NCBI GenBank assembly: GCA_020434085.1
Contig: JAGRBM010000419.1
Location: forward strand, 1-7,021
Length of the DNA stretch: 7,021 bases
Direction of reading: 5' to 3'
Source: Chrysiogenia bacterium
GTDB taxonomy: Bacteria; JAGRBM01
Positions 1 through 7,021 of the stretch are shown here, in pieces (the first letter of the stretch is position 1; each line of letters starts with the position of its first letter). The translations under genes and the position numbers were made by a program. The notes beneath the pieces were generated by a model. That model saw nothing but the letters and a program-made list of their open reading frames with translations. It was not told where the DNA came from and searched no databases.

Positions 1-260
1 GCGAGCTGATCCTCAAGCATGTCGGCGTGGAGGTGATCGAGCTGCGCGCCACCGATGTCTCCCCCAAAGAGCTGGGCAAGCGCCTGGGAATCGAGCCGGA
101 CACCTGCGAGTGCTCCGGGGACACGCTTTTCGTCTTTCTGCGCGAAGCAGGCGCGGTGCCGCCCGAGCTGCGCGAGTACGACGACCTGCACTTCCTTCAC
201 CGCCGCGCGACGCTCGAAGACGTATTCCTGCGCCTTACCGGCCGGGACCTGCGGGAGTAA
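1..260 (+). CDS. ABC-2 type exporter ATP-binding protein, C-terminal fragment (5' end outside window)
   Basis: This is the last 85 codons of a gene whose start lies to the left of the window; the reading frame is open from position 3 and stops with TAA at 258-260. The Walker A, signature and Walker B motifs are not in view. What is visible is the regulatory C-terminal extension seen in DrrA/NodI-type ATPases of ABC-2 exporters, ending in the family-typical ATLEDVFLRLTGRDLRE. As a family, these ATPases sit on the cytoplasmic side of the membrane and power export of a polysaccharide, lipid or drug through a partner permease. That partner is almost certainly the next gene, which begins 3 bp after this stop in the same direction, so the two are probably translationally coupled. 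The substrate cannot be told from the fragment. The GTG at position 27 should not be taken as the start, because coding sequence clearly continues upstream of it. Confidence 0.88.
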   Translation, partial: ELILKHVGVEVIELRATDVSPKELGKRLGIEPDTCECSGDTLFVFLREAGAVPPELREYDDLHFLHRRATLEDVFLRLTGRDLRE

Positions 261-263
261 GCC

Positions 264-1064
264 GTGCCGGATTCTCTCATCAAGGACCTCCTGCACCTAC
301 CCCGCGTGGGCGTGCGCGCGCTGGCCGTATGGAAGCGGCACCTTCGCGTATGGCTCAAGGGCGCGGTGTGGAGCGGCGTGTTCGGCGACCTGATCGAACC
401 GGTGATCTATTTATTCGGCCTGGGCTACGGCCTGGGCGCCTTCGTCAGCGAGATCAACGGGGAGAGCTACATTCACTACGTGGCGCCGGGCCTGCTGGCC
501 ATGGGGGTGATGTGGAGCGCTTCGTTTGAAAATACCTACGGGTCTTTCACCCGCATGGAGCGCCAGAAGACCTTCAGCGCCATCATGATGACCCCGGTCT
601 CGCTCGAAGAGGTCGTCGCGGGGGAGGTCCTCTTTGGCGCGACGAAATCTCTGGTTGGCTCGTTCATGATGCTGATCGTGCTCGGCGCCATGGGACTGGC
701 CGACTTTCCCGGCGCGCTCTGGTTGATTCCCCTTGCCATGCTCATCGGGCTGGCGCACGCGGCGATTGCCCTCACGGTCACGGCGCTCTCGCCGAGTTAT
801 GATTTCTTTACCTACTACTTCACGGTCATCCTGACGCCCGTCCTGCTTCTCTCTGGGGCGTGGTTCCCTCTCGAGCGGATGCACCCGGTATTGCAGCAGG
901 CCTCCGAAGTCCTTCCGCTCACCCACGCGGTGCGCGCGGCGCGGATCATTTTGAGCGGCGGTCCCGGCGGCGCCCTGCTTCCGAGCCTGCTCGTGTTGGC
1001 CCTGTATGCGGTGCTCTTCTTCACCCTGAGCGCGAACATCATTCGCCGGCGGCTGATTACCTGA
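264..1064 (+). CDS. ABC-2 type transporter permease, NodJ/DrrB-like
   Basis: This 266-residue inner-membrane protein is the channel half of an ABC-2 exporter. Six hydrophobic segments fit the family: roughly residues 39-61, 70-88, 122-144, 150-174, 181-203 and 238-258. Between helices 2 and 3 lies the conserved ABC-2 stretch with SFTRMERQKTF and TPVSLEEVVAGE. The segment LLLSGAWFPLERMHP after helix 5 is also typical, and the C-terminus is basic (IIRRRLIT). The GTG start at 264 is chosen because GGGAG at 253-257, inside the end of the preceding ATPase gene, lies 6 nt upstream. Length and motifs resemble NodJ, which with NodI exports lipo-oligosaccharide in rhizobia. NodI/NodJ-like pairs are widespread outside rhizobia with other or unknown substrates, so no nod symbol is given. 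The cargo could be a lipid, glycan or small molecule. The gene is intact and co-directional with its ATPase. Confidence 0.9.
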   Translation: MPDSLIKDLLHLPRVGVRALAVWKRHLRVWLKGAVWSGVFGDLIEPVIYLFGLGYGLGAFVSEINGESYIHYVAPGLLAMGVMWSASFENTYGSFTRMERQKTFSAIMMTPVSLEEVVAGEVLFGATKSLVGSFMMLIVLGAMGLADFPGALWLIPLAMLIGLAHAAIALTVTALSPSYDFFTYYFTVILTPVLLLSGAWFPLERMHPVLQQASEVLPLTHAVRAARIILSGGPGGALLPSLLVLALYAVLFFTLSANIIRRRLIT

Positions 1065-1187
1065 TACGGCGTCTTTATATTCTCGCCCGACCCTGAAACG
1101 CCGCCGCAATCTATTTGTCACACGTGCGAAGCCGGCGCTTCACAAACCCCCGCTACCATGCGCCCCGTTATGATGAGGGTGCATGCG
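1065..1187. other. Intergenic leader upstream of the histidine kinase, with imperfect hairpin
   Basis: No convincing terminator follows the permease. TATATT at 1076-1081 could be a -10 box, but the matching -35 (CTGATT, 1053-1058, 17-bp spacer) agrees with the consensus at only three of six positions, so any promoter here is weak evidence. The clearest structure is an interrupted inverted repeat: TTTGT (1114-1118) and GAAGC (1128-1132) together complement GCTTCACAAA (1137-1146). That gives a 10-bp stem with a CGGC loop and a 9-nt bulge at 1119-1127. No T-run follows, so it does not look like an intrinsic terminator. It would sit in the 5' untranslated leader of the kinase mRNA if transcription starts near 1088. 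Confidence 0.3.
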
Positions 1188-2348
1188 ATGCAGACTGCAA
1201 CTTCGATTCAGCCTGATAAATTCGAGAGCATCGCCGATCTGATCCACAGCGACCTGTGCCTGAGCCCTCATGTTCCGGCCGGCCAGGTGGTGGATCTGTT
1301 CAACGAGCATTCGTTGCTCGATGCTGTTGCCGTCGAATACGAGGACCGCGTCGGTCTGGTCACCCGCGGGCGCTTCATGAGCCGCCTGCGCGGAAAATTC
1401 GGCTACGCCCTGTTCGAAAAACGCCCGGTGGCCGAGCACGTGGAGTTCGATTGCCTGGTGGTGGAGTCGCGCACCGAACCCGTGGAGGTCATCAGCCTCG
1501 CAACGCGGCGCCCCGCCCACCGGATTTACGACGACATCATCGTCCTGACCGAAGGCGCCTACCGGGGCCTCGTATCCATGCGGATGTTGATGGCCCACAG
1601 CAAGGACTTGCTGGCCACCAGCTTTGCCGAAGTGTCAGCGCTTGAAGAGAAGGCCCGGCGCCTCGAAGAGATCAACCGCCTGCAGCAGGAGTTCGTGGCC
1701 AACATGACCCACGAGCTGCGCACGCCGCTCAACACAATCATCGGCATTTCACGCCTGGCACTCAAGGACCCCGAGCTCTCGGCCCACCGGCAACGCGACC
1801 TCGAAGTGATGCTCCGCCGCGGGATGGATCTGCTGGGCATCGTCAACGACATGCTCGATCTCTACAAGATCGAGTCCGGCGAGATGACACCGGTGATCGA
1901 GGAGTTCGACCTGCATGAGCTGCTCGAGGACTTGGCCGGTTCTTTTGCCTACCTGCTGGAGAACCGCCCGGTGGAGTTGCGCAGCGACTTCGGCGGGGCG
2001 CCCAGGATGCTGAGCACCGATCCGGTCATGCTCAAGCGCGTATTGACCAACCTGCTGAGCAACGCAGTGAAGTTCACCGAGGAAGGCTCGGTCAGCCTGA
2101 TCGCAAGCGCCCACAACGGACACGTGCTCATCGAAGTGCGCGACACCGGGATGGGCATCAAGCGCGAAGACCGCGAACGCCTGTTCAAGAAGTTCTCACA
2201 GCTCGAAGCGGCCGCCACCAAGCGCCACGGCGGCACGGGCCTGGGGCTGGCGATCGTGCAGCAACTAAGCGAGATGCTCGGCGGATCGGTCCGCCTTGAA
2301 AGTGAATACGGGCAGGGAAGCAGTTTCACCCTCACCCTGCCGCGATAA
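1188..2348 (+). CDS. Soluble CBS-pair sensor histidine kinase
   Basis: This is a cytoplasmic two-component sensor kinase of 386 residues with no signal peptide or membrane helix. Residues about 8-140 look like a tandem CBS pair, with VEYEDRVGLVTRGRFMSRL and then GAYRGLVSMRMLM. The FGYALFEKRPV stretch between the halves is also found in CBS-containing diguanylate cyclases and phosphodiesterases. CBS pairs usually bind adenine nucleotides or related ligands. A charged helix (about 150-168) leads into a HisKA domain with FVANMTHELRTP; the phospho-acceptor is His175. The HATPase_c domain has an N box (NLLSNAVKF, Asn292), a G1 box (DTGMGI, Asp319), an F box (LFKKFSQ) and a G2 box (GGTGLGLA, 348-355), so catalysis looks intact. 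ATG 1188 is chosen because GAGGG (1175-1179) lies 8 nt upstream; in-frame ATGs at 1158, 1170 and 1173 have no such site and 1158 would add ten residues. The receiver gene 45 bp downstream is the likely partner. The ligand is unknown. Confidence 0.9.
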   Translation: MQTATSIQPDKFESIADLIHSDLCLSPHVPAGQVVDLFNEHSLLDAVAVEYEDRVGLVTRGRFMSRLRGKFGYALFEKRPVAEHVEFDCLVVESRTEPVEVISLATRRPAHRIYDDIIVLTEGAYRGLVSMRMLMAHSKDLLATSFAEVSALEEKARRLEEINRLQQEFVANMTHELRTPLNTIIGISRLALKDPELSAHRQRDLEVMLRRGMDLLGIVNDMLDLYKIESGEMTPVIEEFDLHELLEDLAGSFAYLLENRPVELRSDFGGAPRMLSTDPVMLKRVLTNLLSNAVKFTEEGSVSLIASAHNGHVLIEVRDTGMGIKREDRERLFKKFSQLEAAATKRHGGTGLGLAIVQQLSEMLGGSVRLESEYGQGSSFTLTLPR

Positions 2349-2393
2349 GCAGCGCGGCGCGCATTGCCGCATACAAGCAAGGAGCAAACAACC

Positions 2394-2801
2394 ATGGATC
2401 AAACGCACAGGGGCAAGATCGTGATGATCGACGACGATCCCGAGCTACTCAACACTGCAAAGCGCCTGCTGGAGGGTGGCGGTTTCGAGGTCGACACCTA
2501 CGACCGCGCGTTTAATGCGTCGAACTTCGTCGCGCGGGCACGGCCCGATCTTGTCCTGATGGACGTGAACATGCCCTTCCTCTCGGGCGACCAGCTCGCC
2601 GACATCTTCGCGCGCGATGCGGAGCTCGACCATGTGCCCATCGTGTTCTTCTCTTCGAATGACGAACACTCGCTTCGCAACCTGGTTAGGGAGCGCAAGG
2701 CGGCGGGCTATATCCAGAAGAGCGATCTGCTCTATGACTTCGTCGGCAAGGTCAGCCGCTTTGTGAACAAGAGCCGCATGGGGCTGGCACCCCAGGGCTG
2801 A
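2394..2801 (+). CDS. Single-domain response regulator (CheY-like receiver)
   Basis: This 135-residue protein is a lone receiver domain with no DNA-binding or enzymatic output domain. All key receiver residues are present: the acidic pair Asp13/Asp14 in MIDDD, the phospho-acceptor Asp57 in LVLMDVNMP, the switch Ser87 in VFFSS, and Lys109 in GYIQKS. About 15 residues follow the last helix, too few for a second domain. ATG 2394 is chosen because AAGGAG at 2379-2384 is 9 nt upstream; an in-frame TTG at 2364 would add ten residues but has no matching site. The gene begins 45 bp after the CBS-histidine kinase in the same direction, with no terminator between them, so it is probably the cognate phosphate acceptor in a two-gene operon. 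Such orphan receivers act through protein contacts, for example in phosphorelays, motility or partner enzymes. The target is not visible here. Confidence 0.92.
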   Translation: MDQTHRGKIVMIDDDPELLNTAKRLLEGGGFEVDTYDRAFNASNFVARARPDLVLMDVNMPFLSGDQLADIFARDAELDHVPIVFFSSNDEHSLRNLVRERKAAGYIQKSDLLYDFVGKVSRFVNKSRMGLAPQG

Positions 2802-2820
2802 TTGCGCACACTACAAAAAC

Positions 2821-2848
2821 AAAGAGCCCTCCGGATGGAGGGCTCTTT
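2821..2848. terminator. Bidirectional intrinsic terminator between convergent genes
   Basis: A perfect 12-bp stem pairs AAAGAGCCCTCC (2821-2832) with GGAGGGCTCTTT (2837-2848) around a GGAT loop. On the plus strand a T-run ends the hairpin, serving the kinase/response-regulator operon, whose stop is 20 bp earlier. On the minus strand the complement of the A-rich stretch at 2814-2823 gives a T-rich tail, so it can also end the BKACE transcript, whose stop codon is at 2871-2873. Confidence 0.93.
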
Positions 2849-2870
2849 TCGTTGATGCTTGCTGATAGGC

Positions 2871-3746
2871 TCAGCTCGGCACGCCGCAGATCTGCCGGGC
2901 TTCGGCCGGGCTGGCCGGTTCACGGCCGCTCTCGCGGACGATGTTCGCGAGCGCCTCGACGAGCTGGCCGTTGCTGGTCGCCTTGTTGCCGTCGGGCAGA
3001 TAGAAGGTGTCTTCAAGGCCCGTGCGCACCTGTCCGCCCAGCTCGGCTGCCTTGCGGTGGACGGCCCAGACCTCTTCACGGCCGATGCCGATGGTCTGCC
3101 ATTCGGTCCCCTCGGGCATCTCGGCCACCAGCAGGGGGAGCCACTCGGGCTTGCACGGCATGCCGCTGGCCACGCCCATGACGAGCGAGATGTGTACCGG
3201 CGACTTCATCATGCCGTTGTGCAGGTAGAGCCCCACGCTGCGCACGATGCCGGTGTCGAAGCACTCGCACTCGGGGATGATGTTGTACTTGTCCATCACC
3301 TCGAGGTACTTCTTGATCTTGTCGACCGGGTTGTCGAAGACCATGGGCGGCCAGGCCCAGGCGCCGTTGGCGCGGGTCTTGAGATAGTTGAGCGTGCCGG
3401 CATTGAGCGCCGCGAGCTCGGGCTTTACCGCCTCCAGGCAATCGAGCGGGCCCTGGATGTTGGGGCCCACCATGCCCGTCGACATGTTGATCAGGATCTC
3501 GGGGACTTCTTCCTTGATGGCGTCGCAGATGGCCTTGGCCACTTCGGGTTCCCAGCTCGGAAGCCGCCCCATCCCCTTCTTCTGCGAGCGGAAGTGGCAG
3601 TGCACGATGGTGGCGCCGGCATCGAATGCCGCGCGCGCTTCCTTGGCCATTTCCTCGGGCGTGACGGGTACCGGGAACTGGCCCGGGTCGGTGAGCACCC
3701 CGGTCAGGGCGCAACTGATGACACATTTATCCTTGAGCTCACTCAT
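2871..3746 (-). CDS. Beta-keto acid cleavage enzyme (BKACE/Kce family, DUF849)
   Basis: This 291-residue cytoplasmic enzyme belongs to the family of 3-keto-5-aminohexanoate cleavage enzyme. Members condense a beta-keto acid with acetyl-CoA and release acetoacetate plus a new CoA ester, using a divalent metal in a TIM barrel. By comparison with Kce, the metal ligands are His49 and His51 (VHCHFR) and Glu245 (GLED). Arg241, Asp246, Ser89 (NMSTG) and Thr118 (NAGTLN) match the active-site positions, and PVTPEEMAKEA near residue 27 is family-typical. Length is normal and the gene looks intact. The motif usually read as GGHVRVGLED is GGQVRTGLED here, with Gln239 in place of His. ATG 3746 is preceded on the minus strand by AGGGGAG, 8 nt away. 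No lysine-fermentation or carnitine genes lie beside it, so the substrate is open; BKACE members act on many beta-keto acids. A candidate promoter and TetR-type palindrome lie upstream. Confidence 0.92.
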   Translation of the reverse strand: MSELKDKCVISCALTGVLTDPGQFPVPVTPEEMAKEARAAFDAGATIVHCHFRSQKKGMGRLPSWEPEVAKAICDAIKEEVPEILINMSTGMVGPNIQGPLDCLEAVKPELAALNAGTLNYLKTRANGAWAWPPMVFDNPVDKIKKYLEVMDKYNIIPECECFDTGIVRSVGLYLHNGMMKSPVHISLVMGVASGMPCKPEWLPLLVAEMPEGTEWQTIGIGREEVWAVHRKAAELGGQVRTGLEDTFYLPDGNKATSNGQLVEALANIVRESGREPASPAEARQICGVPS

Positions 3747-3813
3747 GGCTCTCTCTCCCCTGGGCTCGGGCGCTCGGCCCGCTCCGCATGCGGTCTGATG
3801 TAAGTGGCGACAA

Positions 3814-3833
3814 AAGTAAACGGTCGCTCACTT
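3814..3833. promoter_or_regulatory. Putative TetR-type operator
   Basis: AAGTAAACGGTCGCTCACTT is an imperfect 20-bp palindrome: seven of its ten base pairs are symmetric, giving AAGT-A-CG on each half. Its size, centre and half-sites resemble operators of TetR-family repressors that control acyl-CoA and fatty-acid-like metabolism. A second arm, AAGTGGCGAC at 3802-3811, is also inverted relative to GTCGCTCACTT at 3823-3833, with a one-base gap, so the site may be compound. It lies about 70 bp upstream of the BKACE start and just downstream of the candidate -10 box, a repressing position. No TetR gene is in the window. Confidence 0.45.
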
Positions 3834-3841
3834 CAAGCGCT

Positions 3842-3869
3842 AGGCTAGTCGATTCCGCGCCCCAGGCAA
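3842..3869 (-). promoter_or_regulatory. Candidate sigma-70 promoter of the BKACE gene
   Basis: On the minus strand TTGCCT (3869-3864) and TAGCCT (3847-3842) are separated by 16 bp. They match the consensus at four and three of six positions, so this is a weak promoter by sequence alone. Support comes from position: the expected start near 3835 is immediately before the palindrome at 3814-3833, leaving a leader of about 90 nt before the BKACE ATG. Confidence 0.3.
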
Positions 3870-4033
3870 GGGGCTGGTGAGGGAGATTTACCGGCCTCGG
3901 GGTGCGCACTGGTGCCGGGCAAAATCGCTTCTAAAGCACTGGAAAACGGCGATGCGCTCACTATCCTTCCCCCTCGAATTCGGTGCCATGCCCCCGGGGC
4001 AGGCACTCTCACGCAAGGAGCGAAGCGTTGATC

Positions 4034-4549
4034 ATGTTCAGGAGAATCTCTGGTTTGGGCTGCGTTCTATTCATCTGCCTGCTGGCAGCAACCGTTGCGG
4101 GGCTGCCCGGACAGGCCCTTTCGAAATCAAAGACATCGAAGCCTCTGGAGCGCGGGGAGTATCTGGTGCGCCTTGGCGGTTGCAATGATTGCCATACGCC
4201 CGGTTATTCCCAGAGCAATGGCACCGTGCCCCGCGACCAGTGGCTCACCGGCGTGCCGGTGGGCTTTCGCGGTCCGTGGGGAACGACCTATCCGGTCAAC
4301 CTGCGCTACTACATGGAGCGCTACAGCGAGGACGAGTGGGTGAGCATTGCAAAGACCCTGCAGACCCGCCCGCCCATGCCCTGGTATGATATCCAGAAGG
4401 TGCCCGAGGAAGACCTGCGGGCGCTCTACCAGTTACTCCGTTCGCTCGGCCCCGTGGGCGAGCCGACTCCGGCCTACCTTCCGCCGGACCAGGAACCCGC
4501 GACGCCGTTTATTGTCTTCGTCCCCCAGGCGCCGGCTGCGATGAAGTAA
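4034..4549 (+). CDS. Exported mono-haem c-type cytochrome
   Basis: This 171-residue protein has a Sec signal peptide: basic MFRR, a hydrophobic core at about residues 8-24, and likely cleavage near GQA (26-28). It should act in the periplasm or on its membrane face. One haem-binding CXXCH motif is present (CNDCH, residues 50-54), covalently attaching haem c with His54 as proximal ligand. Met115 in RPPMPW is the likely distal ligand. The C-terminal helix (EEDLRALYQLLRSLG) fits a class I cytochrome, followed by a proline-rich tail of about 30 residues. The electron partners are unknown; relatives occur as small stand-alone carriers or as cytochrome subunits of dehydrogenases. AAGGAG at 4015-4020 is 13 nt from ATG 4034 but only 7 nt from an in-frame TTG at 4028, so the true start may add two residues; a GTG at 3983 would spoil the signal peptide. 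It stands alone, between the divergent BKACE gene and the convergent rRNA operon. Confidence 0.88.
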   Translation: MFRRISGLGCVLFICLLAATVAGLPGQALSKSKTSKPLERGEYLVRLGGCNDCHTPGYSQSNGTVPRDQWLTGVPVGFRGPWGTTYPVNLRYYMERYSEDEWVSIAKTLQTRPPMPWYDIQKVPEEDLRALYQLLRSLGPVGEPTPAYLPPDQEPATPFIVFVPQAPAAMK

Positions 4550-4570
4550 GCGCTTCGGCCGCGCAACAAA

Positions 4571-4612
4571 AAACAAAAAAGCCTGTCGCAAGCGCGGCGG
4601 GCTTTTTTGTTT
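4571..4612. terminator. Intrinsic terminator behind the cytochrome gene (bidirectional shape)
   Basis: A 19-bp stem pairs 4571-4589 with 4594-4612 around an AAGC loop; two pairs are G-U when read as plus-strand RNA. The GC-rich inner part ends in TTTTTTGTTT, the slippery tract, which is matched by an A-rich stretch on the other side. It lies 22 bp after the cytochrome stop codon. Because both flanks are A/T-rich it can also act as a backstop for the rRNA operon arriving from the right on the minus strand. Confidence 0.9.
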
Positions 4613-4655
4613 GTGCGGACTTTCGGACTCGATGCCCGGATGTTCCCGAAAAGAG

Positions 4656-4689
4656 AAAGCCCCCATCACCGATTGGCGGCGGGGGCTTT
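4656..4689 (-). terminator. Intrinsic terminator of the rRNA operon
   Basis: A 9-bp perfect stem pairs AAAGCCCCC (4656-4664) with GGGGGCTTT (4681-4689) across a 16-nt loop. Read on the minus strand, it comes about 11 nt after the 3' end of 5S and is followed by the pyrimidine-rich tail CTTTCTCTTTTC. This is the expected place for the operon terminator. Confidence 0.85.
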
Positions 4690-4699
4690 GAGATAATAA

Positions 4700-4815
4700 T
4701 CCGGCAGCGTCCTACTCTCCCACAAAGATTCCCTTGCAGTACCATTGGCGCTGGAGAGCTTAACGGCCGTGTTCGGAATGGGAACGGGTGGGGCCTCTCC
4801 GCTATTGCCACCGGA
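4700..4815 (-). rRNA. rrf: 5S ribosomal RNA
   Basis: This is a complete 5S rRNA of about 116 nt, the central-protuberance RNA of the large subunit. The minus strand reads the universal core CCCGTTCCCATTCCGAACAC and then GGCCGTTAAGCTCTCCAGCG, followed by TGGTACTGC and GGGAGAGTAGG near the 3' end. The terminal helix closes: TCCGGTGGC at the 5' end pairs with GCTGCCGGA at the 3' end, with two wobble pairs. The ends are set by this helix and may be off by a base or two. It follows the 23S gene in the usual 23S-5S order. Confidence 0.95.
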
Positions 4816-4972
4816 AACTTGTTTTGCGAACTCGGGGCCCCTTTCAGGGCACTCCGTGCTTAAAAAAGTGCAGATCAGAAGTACAGTCCATGTTCACACG
4901 CTAAGGGTTGCAAGCTTACCTTGAGCCTTCCCACTGCACGAAGCAGAGGAAACACACTTGAAGAAAAATTTA
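4816..4972 (-). other. 23S-5S spacer with processing hairpin
   Basis: This transcribed spacer of about 157 nt contains no tRNA. On the minus strand TTTCCTCTGC (4952-4943) folds back on GCAGTGGGAA (4937-4928) around a TTCGT loop: nine pairs, one U-U mismatch and one wobble. It is a plausible ribonuclease III-type processing stem. Outside it, GGTAAGCTT (4920-4912) complements AGGCTTACC at the 3' end of 23S (4982-4974), so the hairpin could sit inside a larger stem. A shorter GCAC-GGA-GTGC hairpin lies nearer 5S. Confidence 0.5.

Positions 4973-7021
<2,049 letters not shown>

Larger units (their letters stand above)
3747..4033. other. Divergent intergenic region between BKACE and cytochrome c genes
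   Basis: This 287-bp stretch carries the upstream regions of two divergent genes. Besides the BKACE promoter and operator listed separately, it holds a perfect 10-bp palindrome CCGCATGCGG (3784-3793), a CTAG-G-CTAG repeat (3840-3848), and a perfect palindrome GTGCGCAC (3902-3909). It also has a 9-bp hairpin with two G-U pairs, 3870-3878 with 3890-3898. No convincing sigma-70 promoter is seen for the cytochrome gene; the best pair (CTGGAA, 17-bp spacer, TATCCT near 3965) is weak. No small gene is supported here. Confidence 0.4.

Noticed and set aside
264-1064. Calling the ABC pair nodI/nodJ of a nodulation system
   Set aside because: No other nodulation gene or nod-box is in view, and NodI/NodJ-like exporters occur widely in non-symbiotic bacteria.
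411-1121. A 236-codon open frame on the minus strand opposite the ABC permease
   Set aside because: It mirrors the permease codons, yields an Arg/Gln/His-rich low-quality protein and matches no family I recognise. The plus-strand permease explains the region.
2859-3803. A 314-codon open frame on the plus strand covering the whole BKACE gene
   Set aside because: It is antisense to a clear enzyme gene in GC-rich DNA, where such shadow frames are common. Its protein is rich in His, Asp, Arg and Gly with no recognisable domain, and it has no convincing ribosome site.
3940-3970. Possible sigma-70 promoter for the cytochrome gene (CTGGAA, 17 bp, TATCCT)
   Set aside because: Only three and four of six positions fit the consensus and nothing else supports it, so it is mentioned but not called.
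3877-4188. A 103-codon plus-strand frame overlapping the start of the cytochrome gene
   Set aside because: It overlaps the cytochrome in another frame, has no domain, and the cytochrome has a haem motif and signal peptide to support it.
4816-4972. A tRNA gene in the 23S-5S spacer
   Set aside because: No cloverleaf, T-loop (GTTCGAATC-like) sequence or CCA end could be found on either strand.

Overview
The window looks like chromosomal DNA from a GC-rich Gram-negative bacterium. The protein genes use mostly G or C at third codon positions. There is a Sec-exported c-type cytochrome, and the 5S and 23S rRNA are standard bacterial. The 5S and 23S resemble those of proteobacteria in the broad sense, including the former Deltaproteobacteria, but I cannot name a genus from memory of the sequence.

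Layout from left to right. (1) Positions 1-1064, plus strand: the tail of an ABC-2 exporter ATPase, followed 3 bp later by its six-helix permease, a NodI/NodJ-like pair. (2) Positions 1188-2801, plus strand: a soluble histidine kinase with an N-terminal CBS-pair sensor, then a stand-alone receiver-domain response regulator 45 bp downstream. This is a compact two-component module with no DNA-binding output of its own. A bidirectional terminator at 2821-2848 closes it. (3) Positions 2871-3746, minus strand: a beta-keto acid cleavage enzyme (BKACE/Kce, formerly DUF849) that runs towards the response regulator and shares that terminator. Its upstream region holds a candidate promoter with a TetR-type palindrome lying over the predicted transcription start. 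(4) Positions 4034-4549, plus strand: an exported mono-haem cytochrome c, with a long terminator behind it. (5) Positions 4656-7021, minus strand: the 3' part of an rRNA operon, with the terminator, 5S, a spacer of about 157 nt with no tRNA, and about 2.05 kb of the 3' portion of 23S. The 23S runs off the right edge.

The five protein genes form four functional units that do not obviously share a pathway: export, cytoplasmic signalling, acyl-CoA/beta-keto acid metabolism and periplasmic electron transfer. I see no mobile element, CRISPR array, phage gene or tRNA. Most of the window is ordinary housekeeping DNA. The points most worth a second look are the CBS-histidine kinase with its orphan receiver, the putative TetR-type operator in front of the BKACE gene, and an inverted repeat in the 23S-5S spacer that could pair with the 3' end of 23S.
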